Of a stretch of DNA of 64,000 nucleotides, positions 48,629 through 60,387 are shown piece by piece. The position numbers and the translations under genes are program-made. Every line of letters starts with the position of its first letter. Positions within the stretch are counted from its first letter, which is position 1. This DNA is from Artemia franciscana (lineage: Eukaryota; Arthropoda; Branchiopoda; Anostraca; Artemiidae): contig NC_088872.1 of NCBI RefSeq assembly GCF_032884065.1, forward strand, positions 4,526,001-4,590,000, read 5' to 3'. The notes under the pieces are model-generated. The model did no database searches. It was not told the DNA's origin and saw only the letters and a list, made by a program, of their open reading frames with translations.

Positions 48629-50471
48629 ATGGCACTTGGTAAATATCAAGTGCCATATAGCCATCGCAAATTCTGTCGGTCTGTCGGTCCCGGTTTTGCT
48701 AGTTTAGGCACTTCCAGATTAGCTAGGACGGTGAAATTTGGCAAGCGTATCAGGTACCAGACCAGATTAAATTAGAAATAGTCGTTTCCCCGAATCCACC
48801 AACTGGGAGGGGAGTGGAGGGATGGTTAATTAGGAAAAATTAGAAAAATGAGGTATTTTTAACTTATGAATGGGTCATCGGATCTTAATTATATTCGTTT
48901 TCCGATTTGACTACCTGGGGGAGTGGAGGGGGGGGGGTGTAATTCGGAAAAATTAGAAAAAAATTAGATATTTTTAACTTACGAACGTGTGTTTGAATCT
49001 TAATGAAATTTGATATTTAGGAAGATATTGTGTCTCAAAGCTGTTATTTTAAATCCCGACCAGATCCAATTTCATAGGGGGGAGTTGGGAGTGGGGAACT
49101 GGAAATCTTGGAAAACGCTTAGAGTCAGAAATCATGATGAAACTCGGTGGGAAGAATAAGCAGAAGCCCTAGATACGTGATTGACATAATTGGACTGAAT
49201 CCACTGTCTTTGGGGGAGTTGGAGGGGTGTTCATTCGGAAAAATTAGAAAAAATGAGGTATTTTTAACTTACGAACAGGTGATTGGATTTTAATAAAATT
49301 GGATATTTAGAAGGATATTGTGTTTCAGAGTTCTTATTTTAGATTCCGACCAGATCACGTGACATTGGGAGAGTTGTAGGGGGGAACCTAAGATCTTGGA
49401 AAACACTTAGAGTGGAGGGATCGGAATGATCTCGGTGGGAAAAATGAGCACAAGTCTTAGATACATGATTGACATAACCAAAACGGATTCGCTCTCTTTG
49501 GGGGAGTTGGGGGGAGGGTTAATTCCAAAAAATTAGAAAAAATGAGTTATTTTTAACTTACGAAGGAGTGATCGAATCTTAATGAATTTCCAAATTTAGA
49601 AGGACCTCTTAACTCAGATCTGTTATTTCAAACCCCGGCCAGATCCAGTGGCATTGGAGAAGTTGAGGGAGGGGGGGCCGAAAATCTTTGAAAACGCTTA
49701 GAGTGGAGAGATTAGGATGAAACTTAGTGGGAAGAATAAGCACAAGCCCTAGATACCTGATTGACATAACTGGAATGAATCTACTCTCTTTTTTAGGAGC
49801 TGAAGGGGGTGTTAATTCTGAAAAATTAGAAAAATTGAGGTATTTTTAACTTCAGAACGAGTGACCGTTCGTGAGTTGTTTTTAAATTTAATATCTAGAA
49901 GAAAATCATGTCTCAGAGCTCTTATTTTAAATCCTGACCAAATCTGGTGACATCGGGGGGAGTTGGAGGGGTAAACCAGAAATCTTGGAAAAAGCTTAGA
50001 GTGGAGAGATCGGGATGGAACCTGGTGGGTAGAATAAGCAAATGTCGTAGATAAGTGATTGACATAACCGGACTGGATCTACTCTCTTTTTGGGAGTTAG
50101 GGGGGTCCAGTGCTTTGGCGAATTCGGTGCTTCTGGACGTACTAGGAAGATGAAAATTGGTAGGCGTGTCGGGGATCTGAACAAATTGACTTGATAAAGT
50201 CGTTTTCTCCGATTAGACCATCTGGGGGAGGTCTGAAGGGAGAAGAAAAATTAGAAAAATTGAGATATTCTTAACTAACGAGTGGTTGATCGGATCTTAA
50301 TGAACTTTGATATTTAGAAGGACCTCGTGTCTGAGACCTCTTATTTTAAATCCCAACCGGCATTACGCCTATGATTTTCCTTTTTAAATTAATCTATTGA
50401 TTGATTAATCTAGAGCTCATGCCATATGAGCTATTGGCTCTTGGTTCTTCCGACCTCGTCATAAGTGCCAT
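48629..50471 (+). mobile_element. Satellite-bearing repeat element, copy 3
   Basis: It starts ATGGCACTTG, with a perfect 10-bp hairpin to CAAGTGCCAT (48647-48656), then GTCGGTCTGTCGGTCCCGGT. About five to six units of roughly 300 bp follow with AATTCGGAAAAATTAGAAAA, CGGATCTTAATGAA and AGAGCTCTTATTTTAAAT landmarks. It ends CATAAGTGCCATATGAGCTC at about 50471-50478. A GCCTATGATTTTCC interruption near 50370 precedes the end. Noncoding. Confidence 0.75.
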
Positions 50472-50539
50472 ATGAGCTCTTAGCTCTTGTTCTTATTCAG
50501 TTCAACGTCCCTTGTGTTTGAAATGTCTTTAATAGAAAA

Positions 50540-52905
50540 TTGCGATACAAAGTCAAACTTTAGCATAAAGAATGGGGGCTGAGAAAGTGGCAGCCTCCCT
50601 CACACGGAATAATTTCTTCTAGTTATAAGTTTTATTTTTGCTCCTTACTTTCAGTTAAAAAAAATTATTTGTTTAATTTAATTTTTAACAGTCTTTCGGA
50701 TCATGCAAGACAGTATACTTCCCCCTCCCGTGAAAAATTTATCCCGAAAAATTCCTCCCCCCAGGGGATAATTCTCCCTGTGTAAATTCCCATCCGCAGA
50801 AACTTCACCCAAAATATTTATCTCTTTATATTTCCCAATAACAAATACTACATGTGAACAATGAGCAAAATGCATAAATTACAGCCCTATCCCCTGGAGC
50901 CATGGTACGTCAAGTCATACCCAGAGGTATAGTTATTGGCCCTTTCAACTATGCTGAATCAGATGGCTTATTGATCGATGTCTTTGGGGAAAAAGGGACG
51001 CAGGAGGGGGGCTGGTTGCCCTCTAATGTTTTAGTCACTAATAAAGAGCACTAGATCTCTTGATTTTCGTTCGAGTAAGCTTTCCCTTGATCTTCTAGGA
51101 CTATTGGTTCAATATGATCATCCCTGGAAAAAAAACGAAAAAAAAAACAGAAAAACAAAAAAACATGCATCCGTTATTTTTCGCTTGGCAAAAGACATAA
51201 AATTGCACGTTTTTGTAAATAGGAGCTTGAAACATCTACAGTTGGGTACTCTGACATAATGAATCTGACGGTGAGATATCCATTTAATAGCTACATCAAA
51301 AGAATTGCATTTTAATGCTGATTTTAAATGTATAAGCTTCATCAAGCTTAGTCTTACTCGTCAAAAGTAACGAGCCAGAGAAAAATTTGCCTTATTTTAG
51401 AAAATAGGGGGAAACACCCCCTAAAAGTCAGAGAATCTTAATTAAAATCACACCATCAGATTCAGCGTATCAGAGAACACTATTGTAGGAGTTTCAAGCT
51501 CCTATCTACAAAAATGTGGAATTTTGTATTTTTTGCCAGAAGGCAAATTACGGACGCGTGTTCATTTGATTGTTTGTTTGTTTTTTTCCCAGGGATGATC
51601 GTATTGACCCAGTGGCCCTAGAATGTTGCGAGAGGGCTCATTCTAACGAAAATGAAAAGTTCTAGTGCCCTTTTTAAGTGACCAAAAAACTGGAGGGCAC
51701 CTAGGCCCCCTCCCACGCTAATTATCTTCCCAAAGTCAACGGATCAAAATTCTGAGATAACGATTTTATTTAGCGTCGTCGAAAAACCTTATAACTATGT
51801 CTTTCAGGACCACTTACTCCCCCACAGTCCCCGTGGGAGGGGCTACAAGTTGCAAACTTTGACCAGTGCTTACTTATAGTAATGGTTATTGGGAAGTGTA
51901 GAGATGTTTTCAGGGGGATTTATTGGTTGGGGGAGGGGTTGAGAAGAGGGGAATATGTTGGGGGAACTTTCCATCGAGGAATTTATCATGGGGGAGGAAA
52001 TTTCCAAGAAGGGAGCGCAGGATTTTCTAGCATTATTAAAAAAACAAAATAATGAAAAAATAAAGATGAAAAAGTTTTTTCAACTGGAAGTAAGGAGCTA
52101 CCTTAAAACCTAAAACGAACAGAAATTATTACGTACATGAGGGGCTCACATCTTCCTAATACTTTGTTCTTTACGCTATAGTATTTTTAGTAATTTCAAC
52201 TATTTATTCTGCGGCTTTTGTGATTCAGGGGTCATTCTTAATGAACTGGGACAAAATTTATACTTTACTGTAAAGAGTGAAGTACTGAGGAGAGGGTGAG
52301 CCTCCTCAAATAAGTAATAAAAACATGAGAAAACAAAAGTTCGTTACGTAAGCTAATCTATAAGTTACGTATATCTTTTACTAATAAAAACGTTCGTAAA
52401 AAATTAAAATTTCTAGTTGCCTTTTTAAGTAACAAAAAAATCGGAGGGTAGCTAGGCTTCCTCCCCCACTCCTTTTTTTTCTCAAAATCATTTGATTAAA
52501 ACTATGAGAAAGCCATTTAGCCAAAAAAAAAATAAAAAATATGCAAATTTCGTTTTAGTTGTTTCTCTGCGGAGAGCCAAAATCAAAACATGCATTTATT
52601 CAAAAACGTTCAGAAATTAAATAAAAAAAAAACAATTTTTTTACTGAAAGTAAGGAGCGACATTAAAACTTAAAACGAACAGAAATTATTTCGTATATGA
52701 AAGGGGCTGCTTCCTCATCAACGTCCCACTCTTTACGCTAAAGTTTTTTACTGTTTCAAAAAGTAGAGTTGATAGAAAGAGTCAAACTTTAGCGTAAAGA
52801 GCGGGACGTTGATGAGGAAGCAACCCCTTTCATATACCAAGTAATTTCTGTTCGTTTTAAGTTTCAATGTCGCTTCTTACTTTCAGTTTAAAAAAACCTG
52901 TTTTT
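50540..52905. mobile_element. Composite head-to-head fold-back array
   Basis: Order on the plus strand: right half of a core unit (50545-50670), arm A inverted (about 50700-51310), arm A direct (about 51310-52060), half core unit (52076-52330), central segment C (52330-52620), and a complete core unit (52621-52905). The two A arms meet at their outer ends near 51340-51370 (AAGCTTCATCAAGCTTAGTC). The core unit has arms of about 125 bp: TTACTGAAAGTAAGGAGCGA to TCTTTACGCTAAAG, inverted as CTTTAGCGTAAAGAGCGGGA to GTCGCTTCTTACTTTCAG. Frames inside it are repeat-derived. Confidence 0.8.
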
Positions 52906-52915
52906 TTATTTAATA

Positions 52916-53140
52916 TTACAAGGATGAATAAAAAAACTGTATTAATGCCAAGCTATCAACTATTATGACGCTAGTGAATTGCGAACCAGCTGTGAGGGGA
53001 TTCAAATACATCCCCGCCAGCTCTTCGGCTATTCTAAGAGTGGCGTTAATCAGAAATCCAAAAACATGCAGCAACATTTCTTTGACTAGCGACGCATGTC
53101 TCTGTGCAGTGAAACATGTAAGATGCGCAGTATTCAACAT
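52916..53140. other. Unassigned region open on both strands
   Basis: Minus 53140-52916 encodes 74 residues including FGFLINATLRIAEELAGMYL. Plus 52965-53147 encodes 60 residues with four Cys (NCEPAVRGFKYIPASSSAIL...TCSN...CLCAVKH) and a GTAAGA directly after AAACAT. GC content is above the flanks, so it may be coding on one strand. The minus frame could start after CACTGCACAG and runs into AATAAA near the neighbouring repeat. I cannot decide. Confidence 0.2.
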
Positions 53141-53215
53141 TAATTAATCCTAAATAATTCTGAATAAACAACAACTAAGATAACTTCGAAGACCACACTG
53201 CATTTCCATGACGAA

Positions 53216-53438
53216 AGTAAAACAGTTCAAAATAGGGATGAAACCTTTTTATTGACAGTGAATAGATATAAAATTATTTAACTGGACATATACAGTGTTC
53301 ATCATCAGCAGTAAAACTCTGATGATGATTTACTGCTGATGATGAACACTCTATATGTGTTCGAATATCCAGTTAAATAATTTTATATCTATTCACTGTC
53401 AATAAAAAGGTTTCATCCCTATTTTGAACTGTTTTACT
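53216..53438. mobile_element. Near-perfect 220-bp hairpin (fold-back MITE)
   Basis: AGTAAAACAGTTCAAAATAG at 53216 is inverted as CTATTTTGAACTGTTTTACT ending 53438. Pairing continues through GGGATGAAACCTTTTTATTG, ATAAAATTATTTAACTGGA and TGTTCATCATCAGCAGTAAA to a loop of about 12 nt at 53317-53328, with only a short internal bulge. A similar flank, ACAACAACTAA, lies at 53168-53178 and 53444-53453, possibly an imprecise target duplication. Confidence 0.85.
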
Positions 53439-53804
53439 TTTAACAACAACTAAATGATTAAAAGCCAAAAAGGTATAACTATAGATAATTAATTATCAGT
53501 TAATGTTGGTTATCAATCAGTTGTTAAATAATTAGTTAAACAGACTGCCCAAATTAACAATAACTAATAATCATAATTAATTTTTAATAGAAAAGCTATT
53601 AAATCACTATAACATAAAATTAAAATAATCCTTTGCAGCTACAACAACGCAGTCCACTGAACAACAGAAATAGAGACACCCTTAAACCATTTTGTTTTCC
53701 ATTCAGTTTTTTTTAATTCTTGTTATGTTTGTTATTCTAAAACTTTTTCAGGAATCGTTCGATGCGTAGACGTTTTTGATGTACCCAACATGCAAAATCA
53801 ACTC

Positions 53805-54905
53805 CCTGCAGACATCAAACATACCAGTGTGATGTACTCCAAAAACCTTACTGTCCCAGCATGTAGACATTGGAACCTACCAGTGTAACCCATTGGTACT
53901 TTAAAAACCTTACTGTTCAGCAGGCAGACATCAAAACATACCACTGTGACCCAATGGTACTTCAAAAACCTTATTGTCCTTACTATCATTGCATGCAAAC
54001 ATCAAAACATACCAGTGTGAACCAACGGTATTTCAAAAACTTTACTGTCCAAGCATGCAGACATTAAACGTACCAATTTGAAGCAACGGTATCTTAAAAC
54101 CCTTACTGTCCCAGCATGCAGACATCAAAATCTACCAGTTTGACCTGACGGTACTTCAAAAACCTTACTGTCCTTAATGTCTCAGCATACAGACATCAAA
54201 CATACCAGTTTGACACAACGGTATTTCAAAACCCTTACTGTCCCAGCATGCAGACATCAAAACGTACCAGTTTAACCCAACAGTACTTGAAAAACCTTAC
54301 TGTCTGAGCATGCAGACATCAAAACATACCAGCGTGACCAAACGGTACTTCAAGAAACTTACTGTAAAGCATGCAGACATCAAAATATACCGGTGAGACC
54401 CAACGGTACTTCAAAAATCTTGCTGTCCTTGCGGTCCCAGCATGCAGACATCAAACATACCATTGTGACCCAACGGTACTTCAAAAATCTTACTCTCCTT
54501 ACTGTCCTATCATGCAGACATCAAAACATACCAGTGTGACCAAACGGTACTTGAAAACCTTACTGTAAAGCACGCAGACATCAAAACATACCAATGTAAC
54601 CTAACGGTTCTTAAAAAATCTTACTGTTCTTACGGTCTCAGCATGCAGATATCAAACATACCAGTGTGACCCAGGGGTACTTATAAAATATTATTCTCCT
54701 TACTGTCCTAGCATGCAGACATCAAAACATACCAGCGTGACCAAAGGGTATTTCAAAAACCTTACTGTAAAACATGCAGACATCAAAACATACCAGTGTG
54801 ACCCAACGGTACTTCAAAAATCTTACTGTCCTTACGGTCCGAGCATGCAGACATCAAACATACCAGTGTGATACAACGGTACTTGAAAAACTTTACTGTT
54901 CTTTA
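53805..54905. repeat. Minisatellite with higher-order structure
   Basis: About 17 units with consensus GCATGCAGACATCAAAACAT, ACCAGTGTGACCCAACGGTA, CTTCAAAAACCTTACTGTCC. Starts of GACATC fall near 53811, 53868, 53928, 53996, 54059, 54121, 54191, 54252, 54314, 54375, 54446, 54516, 54576, 54647, 54717, 54778 and 54849. From 54375 the spacing repeats as about 71, 70, 60-61, so a three-unit higher-order repeat near 201 bp has formed. Frames here are repeat-derived. Confidence 0.9.
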
Positions 54906-55599
54906 CTTAAATACCCATATTGCAAAACAACTAATTTAATGTTTTCCAGGAAACAGTTGGACCCAATTTCAAGTAATTGGTTTGCAAAACATAAGCTAAA
55001 ACAAAGGAATTCTAATCCGTTAAGTAAAATTATTAAAGGCTATAATATTTTGGCTCAAACATCTCGTCATGGTAAACTTATTTTCAAGAATGCAAGAGCA
55101 AGCGTTTTGTTAAACTACACTAACAAATATGTGTTTTACGTTCTTTTTATTTGGCATTCCCATTACAGTTCTGATTCTGGATGAAAAGAAACGAAAGCTA
55201 TTTTATTTAAACATATAATTAGTAATACTAGGACCAAATTCAACGAATCCATTGAGTTATTTCATCAGGGAGAAAATGCCTTAATAATTGCATACCAAAC
55301 CATTTTTTGATCAAAAAGTGCTAGACGAGAGGGGGCAAATACATTCTTAAAATCCGGGGGGAAAGGCAATTTTGTTCCTTTCTGTATAAGTTTTTGAATG
55401 AAATACAAGAAAAGGATATTCTTCAAGATCTTGGGGAAATGATTTCCGCCCCCTCCGATAAAAAGAAAATAAATTGACGCCAATGCTCAAGGGCCTGAAG
55501 AATTCCCTAACTTATGTTTCTGAGGCTATGGTGACCCTGACACGGTAAAAATATTTAAATTGTACCATGAAGGGGTAAGTCTCTTGAAAAAGTGTAAAA
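54906..55599. other. No gene supported
   Basis: After the array the frame ending at 55184 includes SKIIKGYNILAQTSRHGKLI, preceded by AATGTTTTCCAG (acceptor-like) at about 54950. There is no recognised domain and no donor. Confidence 0.3.
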
Positions 55600-55724
55600 G
55601 TTCCCTTCATTTTCATTAATTTATTTTTGTATCTATTCACTTTTTGAACACTTAACCCTTTGATGCCTGAATTATGAAAAAAGAATGGGAAAAATATTTC
55701 GGCCGTTTCAGGCTTCGTTATGAC

Positions 55725-57713
55725 CTATTCCACGACAGAAATGGCAAGAAAAAAAATGTATTGATAAAGATGATGAAATAAAAAAATGGTTCCCACAGGA
55801 GCCATCCGGCAATCATGGCACAAAAACACTCTGATCGGCTGCATAGTGTGGTAAGTCAGAAAACAATTCCTGTTGGGTGTGAAACACAAGGACACTTCAC
55901 ATTTTACGCATTTCACTTTGGAATGAGCTTGTACACATACTCTGCATCTCTGTTTTCTCTCTATCCAAGCCGGGAAGTGCCCCTGTCCATCGAGTCTTGT
56001 CGAATCTGGGGGGCGACAAGTATAATTTCTTTTTTTCTAAGAGTTGGTATCTGCGTCACTGAAAGGTCTACCTCTCTTTGGTGCTGCCAAAGATGCACCA
56101 GATAGAAGTGCACGTGCCACATCTGTCTTGAACTGTAGCAGGTTCATTGGTTTCTGCCCAGCAGCAAGACACCTGCGGTATAAGAGCCAGCCATTCGCAA
56201 CGGAGAGGTCAAACAAGAAGAAGAAGATCCTCATGTACCATTTGCTCCGTGACTTGAAGTCGATCCTGGAAAGCTCCAGCAACATGTCGGCAAGATCTAC
56301 ACCACCCATAAAGCGGTTGTACTCCTTCACACAATATGGTCGCTTGACATCGGCATACTCTTTTCGTTTACCATCCCACCGCCTACACGTATCTTCTGGG
56401 TCTAGGGCGGCATAGGTCGAAATCAAGTGGACTGGCTTATTGTCATACCCCTTCACCACAATGGCATTCGACTGCGTTTCCACTCGCCAGTCGTAAGAGC
56501 CTCTTCCTCGGGCTTTCAATTTGCTGTCTGATTCCAAAGCACAGCCTTTCAACCTGTTTGCCCTCACTGTGGCCAGTGTTAGTATGCCCTGATCACTTAG
56601 TGTTTGTGCCAAGTCTAACGAGGAGAACCAATTGTCAAAGAATAGCTTGTAATTTTTGTGCTTGGGTATTCCTCTTGCAAGCCGCAGGACAAAATCAGCT
56701 CCAACTCCCAGGTCACTGACATCAACCGACCCCTTACCCGTATACATTTCAAAGTCGTAAACGAAACCACTCTCCCCAGCCCTTGAGATGAACTTATAAC
56801 CCCACTTATGCGGTTTCTTGGGATTGTACTGCTTCAACGAAATCCTCTGTTTTGTCGGCACAATTTACTGGTCTACTGCCTGGTGTTCTTCTGGGGGTAT
56901 CTTCATAAAGTTATCTCTGATCATCTCTATCAGAGGACGAACTTTGTGGATCTTGTCGTGCCCAGGGTCTCCTCGTGGTTTCTGGGTAAGATTGTCGTTG
57001 AAATGAAGATACTTTTTGATCTGCTCGAATCTGTCACGCGACATGGCATCAGCTATTACAGGGTAGCGCGTTTCGTTTGACCAGTAACTGCGGTATGACG
57101 GCATTTTCACTATTCCTGTGAATGCAAGGATCCCTAAGAAGCATTCCACCTCGGCAGATGAAACTCCAAATTCTTTGGCATCTTTTTGAAGAGCGTAAAT
57201 TTTTGTTTGGTCACGTATATGGTTGACCACGCCTTGGTCAAAAAACAGCCTGACAAATTCCAGGGGTGTCTTGCCACTCATTTCTTGGTCGACGACAAGA
57301 TGATCCTTCCACGCAGCATCTGGCTGGACGAAATCCACTTTTCTCCCAGCAAGGTCCCGTCGTTTGCTTGGTTTCGAAGCAGCAGTGCCTGAGCTCGTGG
57401 AATTTTGTCTGGCGATCTCGACGTCCTCATGGTCATCTTCACTGTTGTGGTCGTCAGCTTCAATTCGACCGCTTTCTATTTCTTCTTCAATCTCTTCTTC
57501 CTGCGGGTTATTACCAGGATCAGGAAGGAGAAAACTAGGATCAGATGGGTCCTCATCTTCATCAGACAGATCTTCGAGGTCGAAGTTGTCTTCCGGGCAA
57601 AGAACAAAATTCAGAGCCTGTGCTAATGACACGGGGCGTCTTCGAAGTCTTCGCTGGACAGCCGAATACCCATCTTCCACAGTTTTTGATGTACTCGGAG
57701 AAGGCTGGTCCAT
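55725..57713 (-). pseudogene. piggyBac transposase, nearly whole, two in-frame stops
   Basis: From ATG at 57713 one frame runs to 55725. An acidic N-terminus (DLEDLSDEDEDPSDPSFLLP) is followed by TPLEFVRLFFDQGVVNHI and ECFLGILAFTGIVKMPSYRS. The catalytic Asp positions are AVD (about residue 281), FFDNWFSS (about 360) and YNRFMGGVDLAD (about 473); the spacing suits the family. TAA at 56865-56867 lies just after VDQ, where relatives have VDEQ, and TAG at 56037-56039 separates the core from a Cys-rich C-terminus (RCRVCVQ...VKCVKCEVSLCF...NCF). No frameshift was seen. TATATTTTTTACAG just before the start suggests a 5'-UTR intron. It is recently dead and could only act as a truncated protein. Confidence 0.85.
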
Positions 57714-57750
57714 TTCTGCACTGTAAAAAATATATTTGGTAACAGTCTAG

Positions 57751-58683
57751 TAGGGGAGACCGGGGTTGACCCGGACACGGGGTTGATCTGGACAGTCAAG
57801 TATGGACACCTAGCGGTTTAGTAAAAATTCTCAAAAAATCACGAAAGGTGCACCATCTACTGCCCTATTATCAAGCCAGTTTGGATCTAGATACACGCAG
57901 CCATTTGTTTGTATTTTGCAAAAAGTGTTTTTTAAGGTAAGAATTTTTTTCAAGTGTCTCTGTTTGGAGTTTAATAGAGTGGACCAGGCTGCTGGATTTG
58001 CAATGACATTTTTTCAGGAGAAAAGTAGCTCACATAGAAAGATTCTAGAGCAGTTTATTGAGCGCCATCTATTTGATTTTTTTTTCAAATCACTTTGACG
58101 TCGCACGAGGACACATGGGGTTGGGCCGGACACGGCGTTTGGGGGTTGGTTCGGACATTTATTTTATCTGTCCGAACCAACCCCGTCTCTAAAAGGTTGT
58201 TATTTACGGTAGAAAATACACTCATGAATGCTTGAAAATAAGTATTTCTACCAAGCAAGTACAGCAGTTCGCATTAGGAATATATTTTAGTGGTATACTA
58301 AGCGGTCTTTGAGTAAAATCTCAGCTCGTACCAACTCCGGTGAATGGTGTGTCATTTTAAAGCTTTTTTGTCATTTTATATAGCTGAAGTACTGTTTTTT
58401 ACTTTTTATACTTTTATGCATATTTGAAAAAAAAAGAAGTCGAAATCTAATGGTTTAGCATGGTGTCCGAACCAATACTGGGGCCATCCGATCCAACCCC
58501 GTGGGTAGGGGTTGTTTCGGACATTTCAAAAAAATGAAAAAAAATAAAAATCTTTTTTTTCCTTTTTGTAGAAAAATCTGAAAAAAAATCTCGAAGGTAG
58601 TCCTAACGGATACGCATTTTATGATGGCTTAGAAGATATGCCGTTTCAAAAAATCGCGTCCGGGTCAACCCCGGTCTCCCCTA
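57751..58683. mobile_element. 933-bp TIR element nested in piggyBac-2
   Basis: TAGGGGAGACCGGGGTTGAC then CCGGAC at 57751-57776 is exactly inverted at 58658-58683. TA at each outer edge fits a Tc1/mariner-type TA target. The motif GGGGTTG-(N)-CGGACA recurs about eight times inside in both directions, including a perfect 16-bp hairpin (GGGGTTGGTTCGGACA 58142-58157 with 58169-58184). There is no transposase frame. It sits just upstream of the piggyBac start codon, so it postdates that insertion. Confidence 0.85.
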
Positions 58684-59521
58684 CATTGTTATTGACGACG
58701 GCAACTCCACCAGTTCTTGTCTAGATGGCTCTTCCGAGCGATAAAATTCGGAGCTATGCATGCCGGATGGTTCCTTGAAGCCACAGAACATGGTCGAGCT
58801 CTCAAAATTTGATTCCAATGGTGTAAAGCAACTGTTTTCATGATATCTAGGCATCTTACACTGTATACGGCTTACCGTCTCATCTGGTCTCGCTACCGCC
58901 GGATGGTTCCCAGAGGAACCACGACGTTGGGGGTCGTTTCTATCCTCTGGTTTTCCAGCTATAGGAGTGTATGATAGCTCATCTGAACAAACAAAACGTC
59001 CTCTTTCTAAAACTTTTGGAATGAAAACTCTAGCACAATAAACAATAAAGTTATTCACAAAAAAGTATTCTCACCTTTCAGAAAAAACAAGCAAGGCTAG
59101 AGGGAACAGGTTCAAACTTCATTACCTCACACAAGGGTGACAGATTACGGACTAAGAAAAATACAAACCTGTCTAGGTAGATCAGATTGAGACAATGGCA
59201 AACGGATTGACGTTAATAGGTCAAACGGTCAGGATTAAAATAAATTAAAAAGTTCATGGTTCCTGAGGGAACCTTCAGGCATCAAAGGGTCACTTTTTAA
59301 TGTTAATACTTTAACACTTTTTGAACATCTTGTTCAAAAAGTGTAAAATACAAAGGTTTCTCTATAGCATTGGTTAGTCAAAAGAAAAATACTTTTTTAA
59401 ATCCCCCCCCCAAGAAAAAGAAAAGAAAAAAAATGACTTTCAAGAATTCAATGGTTAGCAATCCATTTAAGTCTTAGAGGTGGAATAGATACAAAAATAA
59501 ATTAATGAAAATGAAGGGAAC

Positions 59522-60387
59522 TTGGTTATATTTCAGTTTTCTTTCTGAATGAAAACTAAATTCCTGAAACAAAGAATCATATACGCCATTCTTATTCAAA
59601 ACTTTGACACATTAAGTGTAAAAAAAAAATAAAAATGTTTAGGAATTTGTTTCAAGCTTTAGTAAGTATATATATAGCAAAAAATGAAATTTACGATTTC
59701 TAATGTGCACGTGTCCAATATTTTATGATTAAAAATAAAATGTCAAAATAAACATTGATTGGTTTCTCAGACACCAACTGTCAATTCTTATATGTTGATT
59801 ACTACATTCAACAGCCTTCATTGCTTGACTTCCTATATCAGCTTGATGAAGAATCACATAACAGAATTACAATAATTCGTAAGTTAGGCAATTAAGAACT
59901 ATTTTTAGTTTGGGAAGAAGGCGATTTTATACAACTTCCAACATTTCTTAGTTAGCAAGACTAGTTAAAAATCATGTAAGTTTTTCTCCGTATACTAGTC
60001 ATTTTCTAAGCCTAATCATTTTCTAAGTTAAAACTATAGTTTGCTTTTTATTTCTACATCTATAAAGTAAATGAGGTTCGCACTGCTATCTATAATTTTA
60101 GTCGTCATCAGAAATTCGTTTCTATTCCTTTTTTTAGACAGAGAAAGATGGGTTTATTCATATAAATAAACAAAACAAAACAAGAAGTTGGCCCGAAGCA
60201 CTAATCAAGCGCTATCCCTTTAGGGATAACGCTTAACGAGTTGTATTTGTATTCCTAAGATGATAATTGAATTAAACATCACAGGCGAGATTAGCAGGAC
60301 TTTGGATCTCAGGGACACCAATTCAGGGGTAATTAAACCGATCGAATATAGGGAGCTGAAATACCTTGGTCGTGTGATCCGCATACC
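59522..60387. other. No gene; small hairpin at 60208-60233
   Basis: AGCGCTATCCC (60208-60218) pairs with GGGATAACGCT (60223-60233). The minus frame from the gap to about 60220 (TRPRYFSSLYSIGLITPELV) could be the tail of a LINE ending in this hairpin, but the sequence gap prevents a call. Confidence 0.4.

Larger units (their letters stand above)
55656..59289 (-). mobile_element. piggyBac-like element 2 with nested insertion
   Basis: The left end TTAA|CCCTTTGATGCCTGAA (TTAA at 55652-55655) is matched by TTCAGGCATCAAAGGG at 59274-59289, giving 15-16 bp TIRs. On the right the expected TTAA reads TCAC, so that copy of the target site has decayed. The span is 3634 bp, of which 933 bp (57751-58683) is a later TIR element, leaving about 2.7 kb. 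GCCGGATGG-TCC motifs near 55800 (inverted), 58760 and 58899, and GGTTCCTGAGGGAACC at 59258-59273, are candidate subterminal transposase sites. The 125-codon minus frame at 58681-59058 covers this 5' region and looks accidental. Confidence 0.85.
55600..59521. repeat. 39-bp perfect inverted repeats outside piggyBac-2
   Basis: GTTCCCTTCATTTTCATTAA continuing to TATCTATTC at 55600-55638 is found exactly inverted at 59483-59521. They lie 17 bp outside the left and 193 bp outside the right piggyBac terminus. A further palindrome CACTTTTTGAACA / TGTTCAAAAAGTG is at 59315-59343, echoing CACTTTTTGAACAC beside the left end. Confidence 0.85.

Noticed and set aside
53752-53890. Possible plus-strand exon after TTTTTCAG at 53751
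   Set aside because: It runs straight into the minisatellite and stops; phase does not join the possible exon at 52977-53118.
58681-59058. 125-codon minus frame upstream of the piggyBac-2 transposase
   Set aside because: It spans the subterminal GCCGGATGG/GGTTCC motifs of the element and is cut by the nested TIR element; no protein family is seen.
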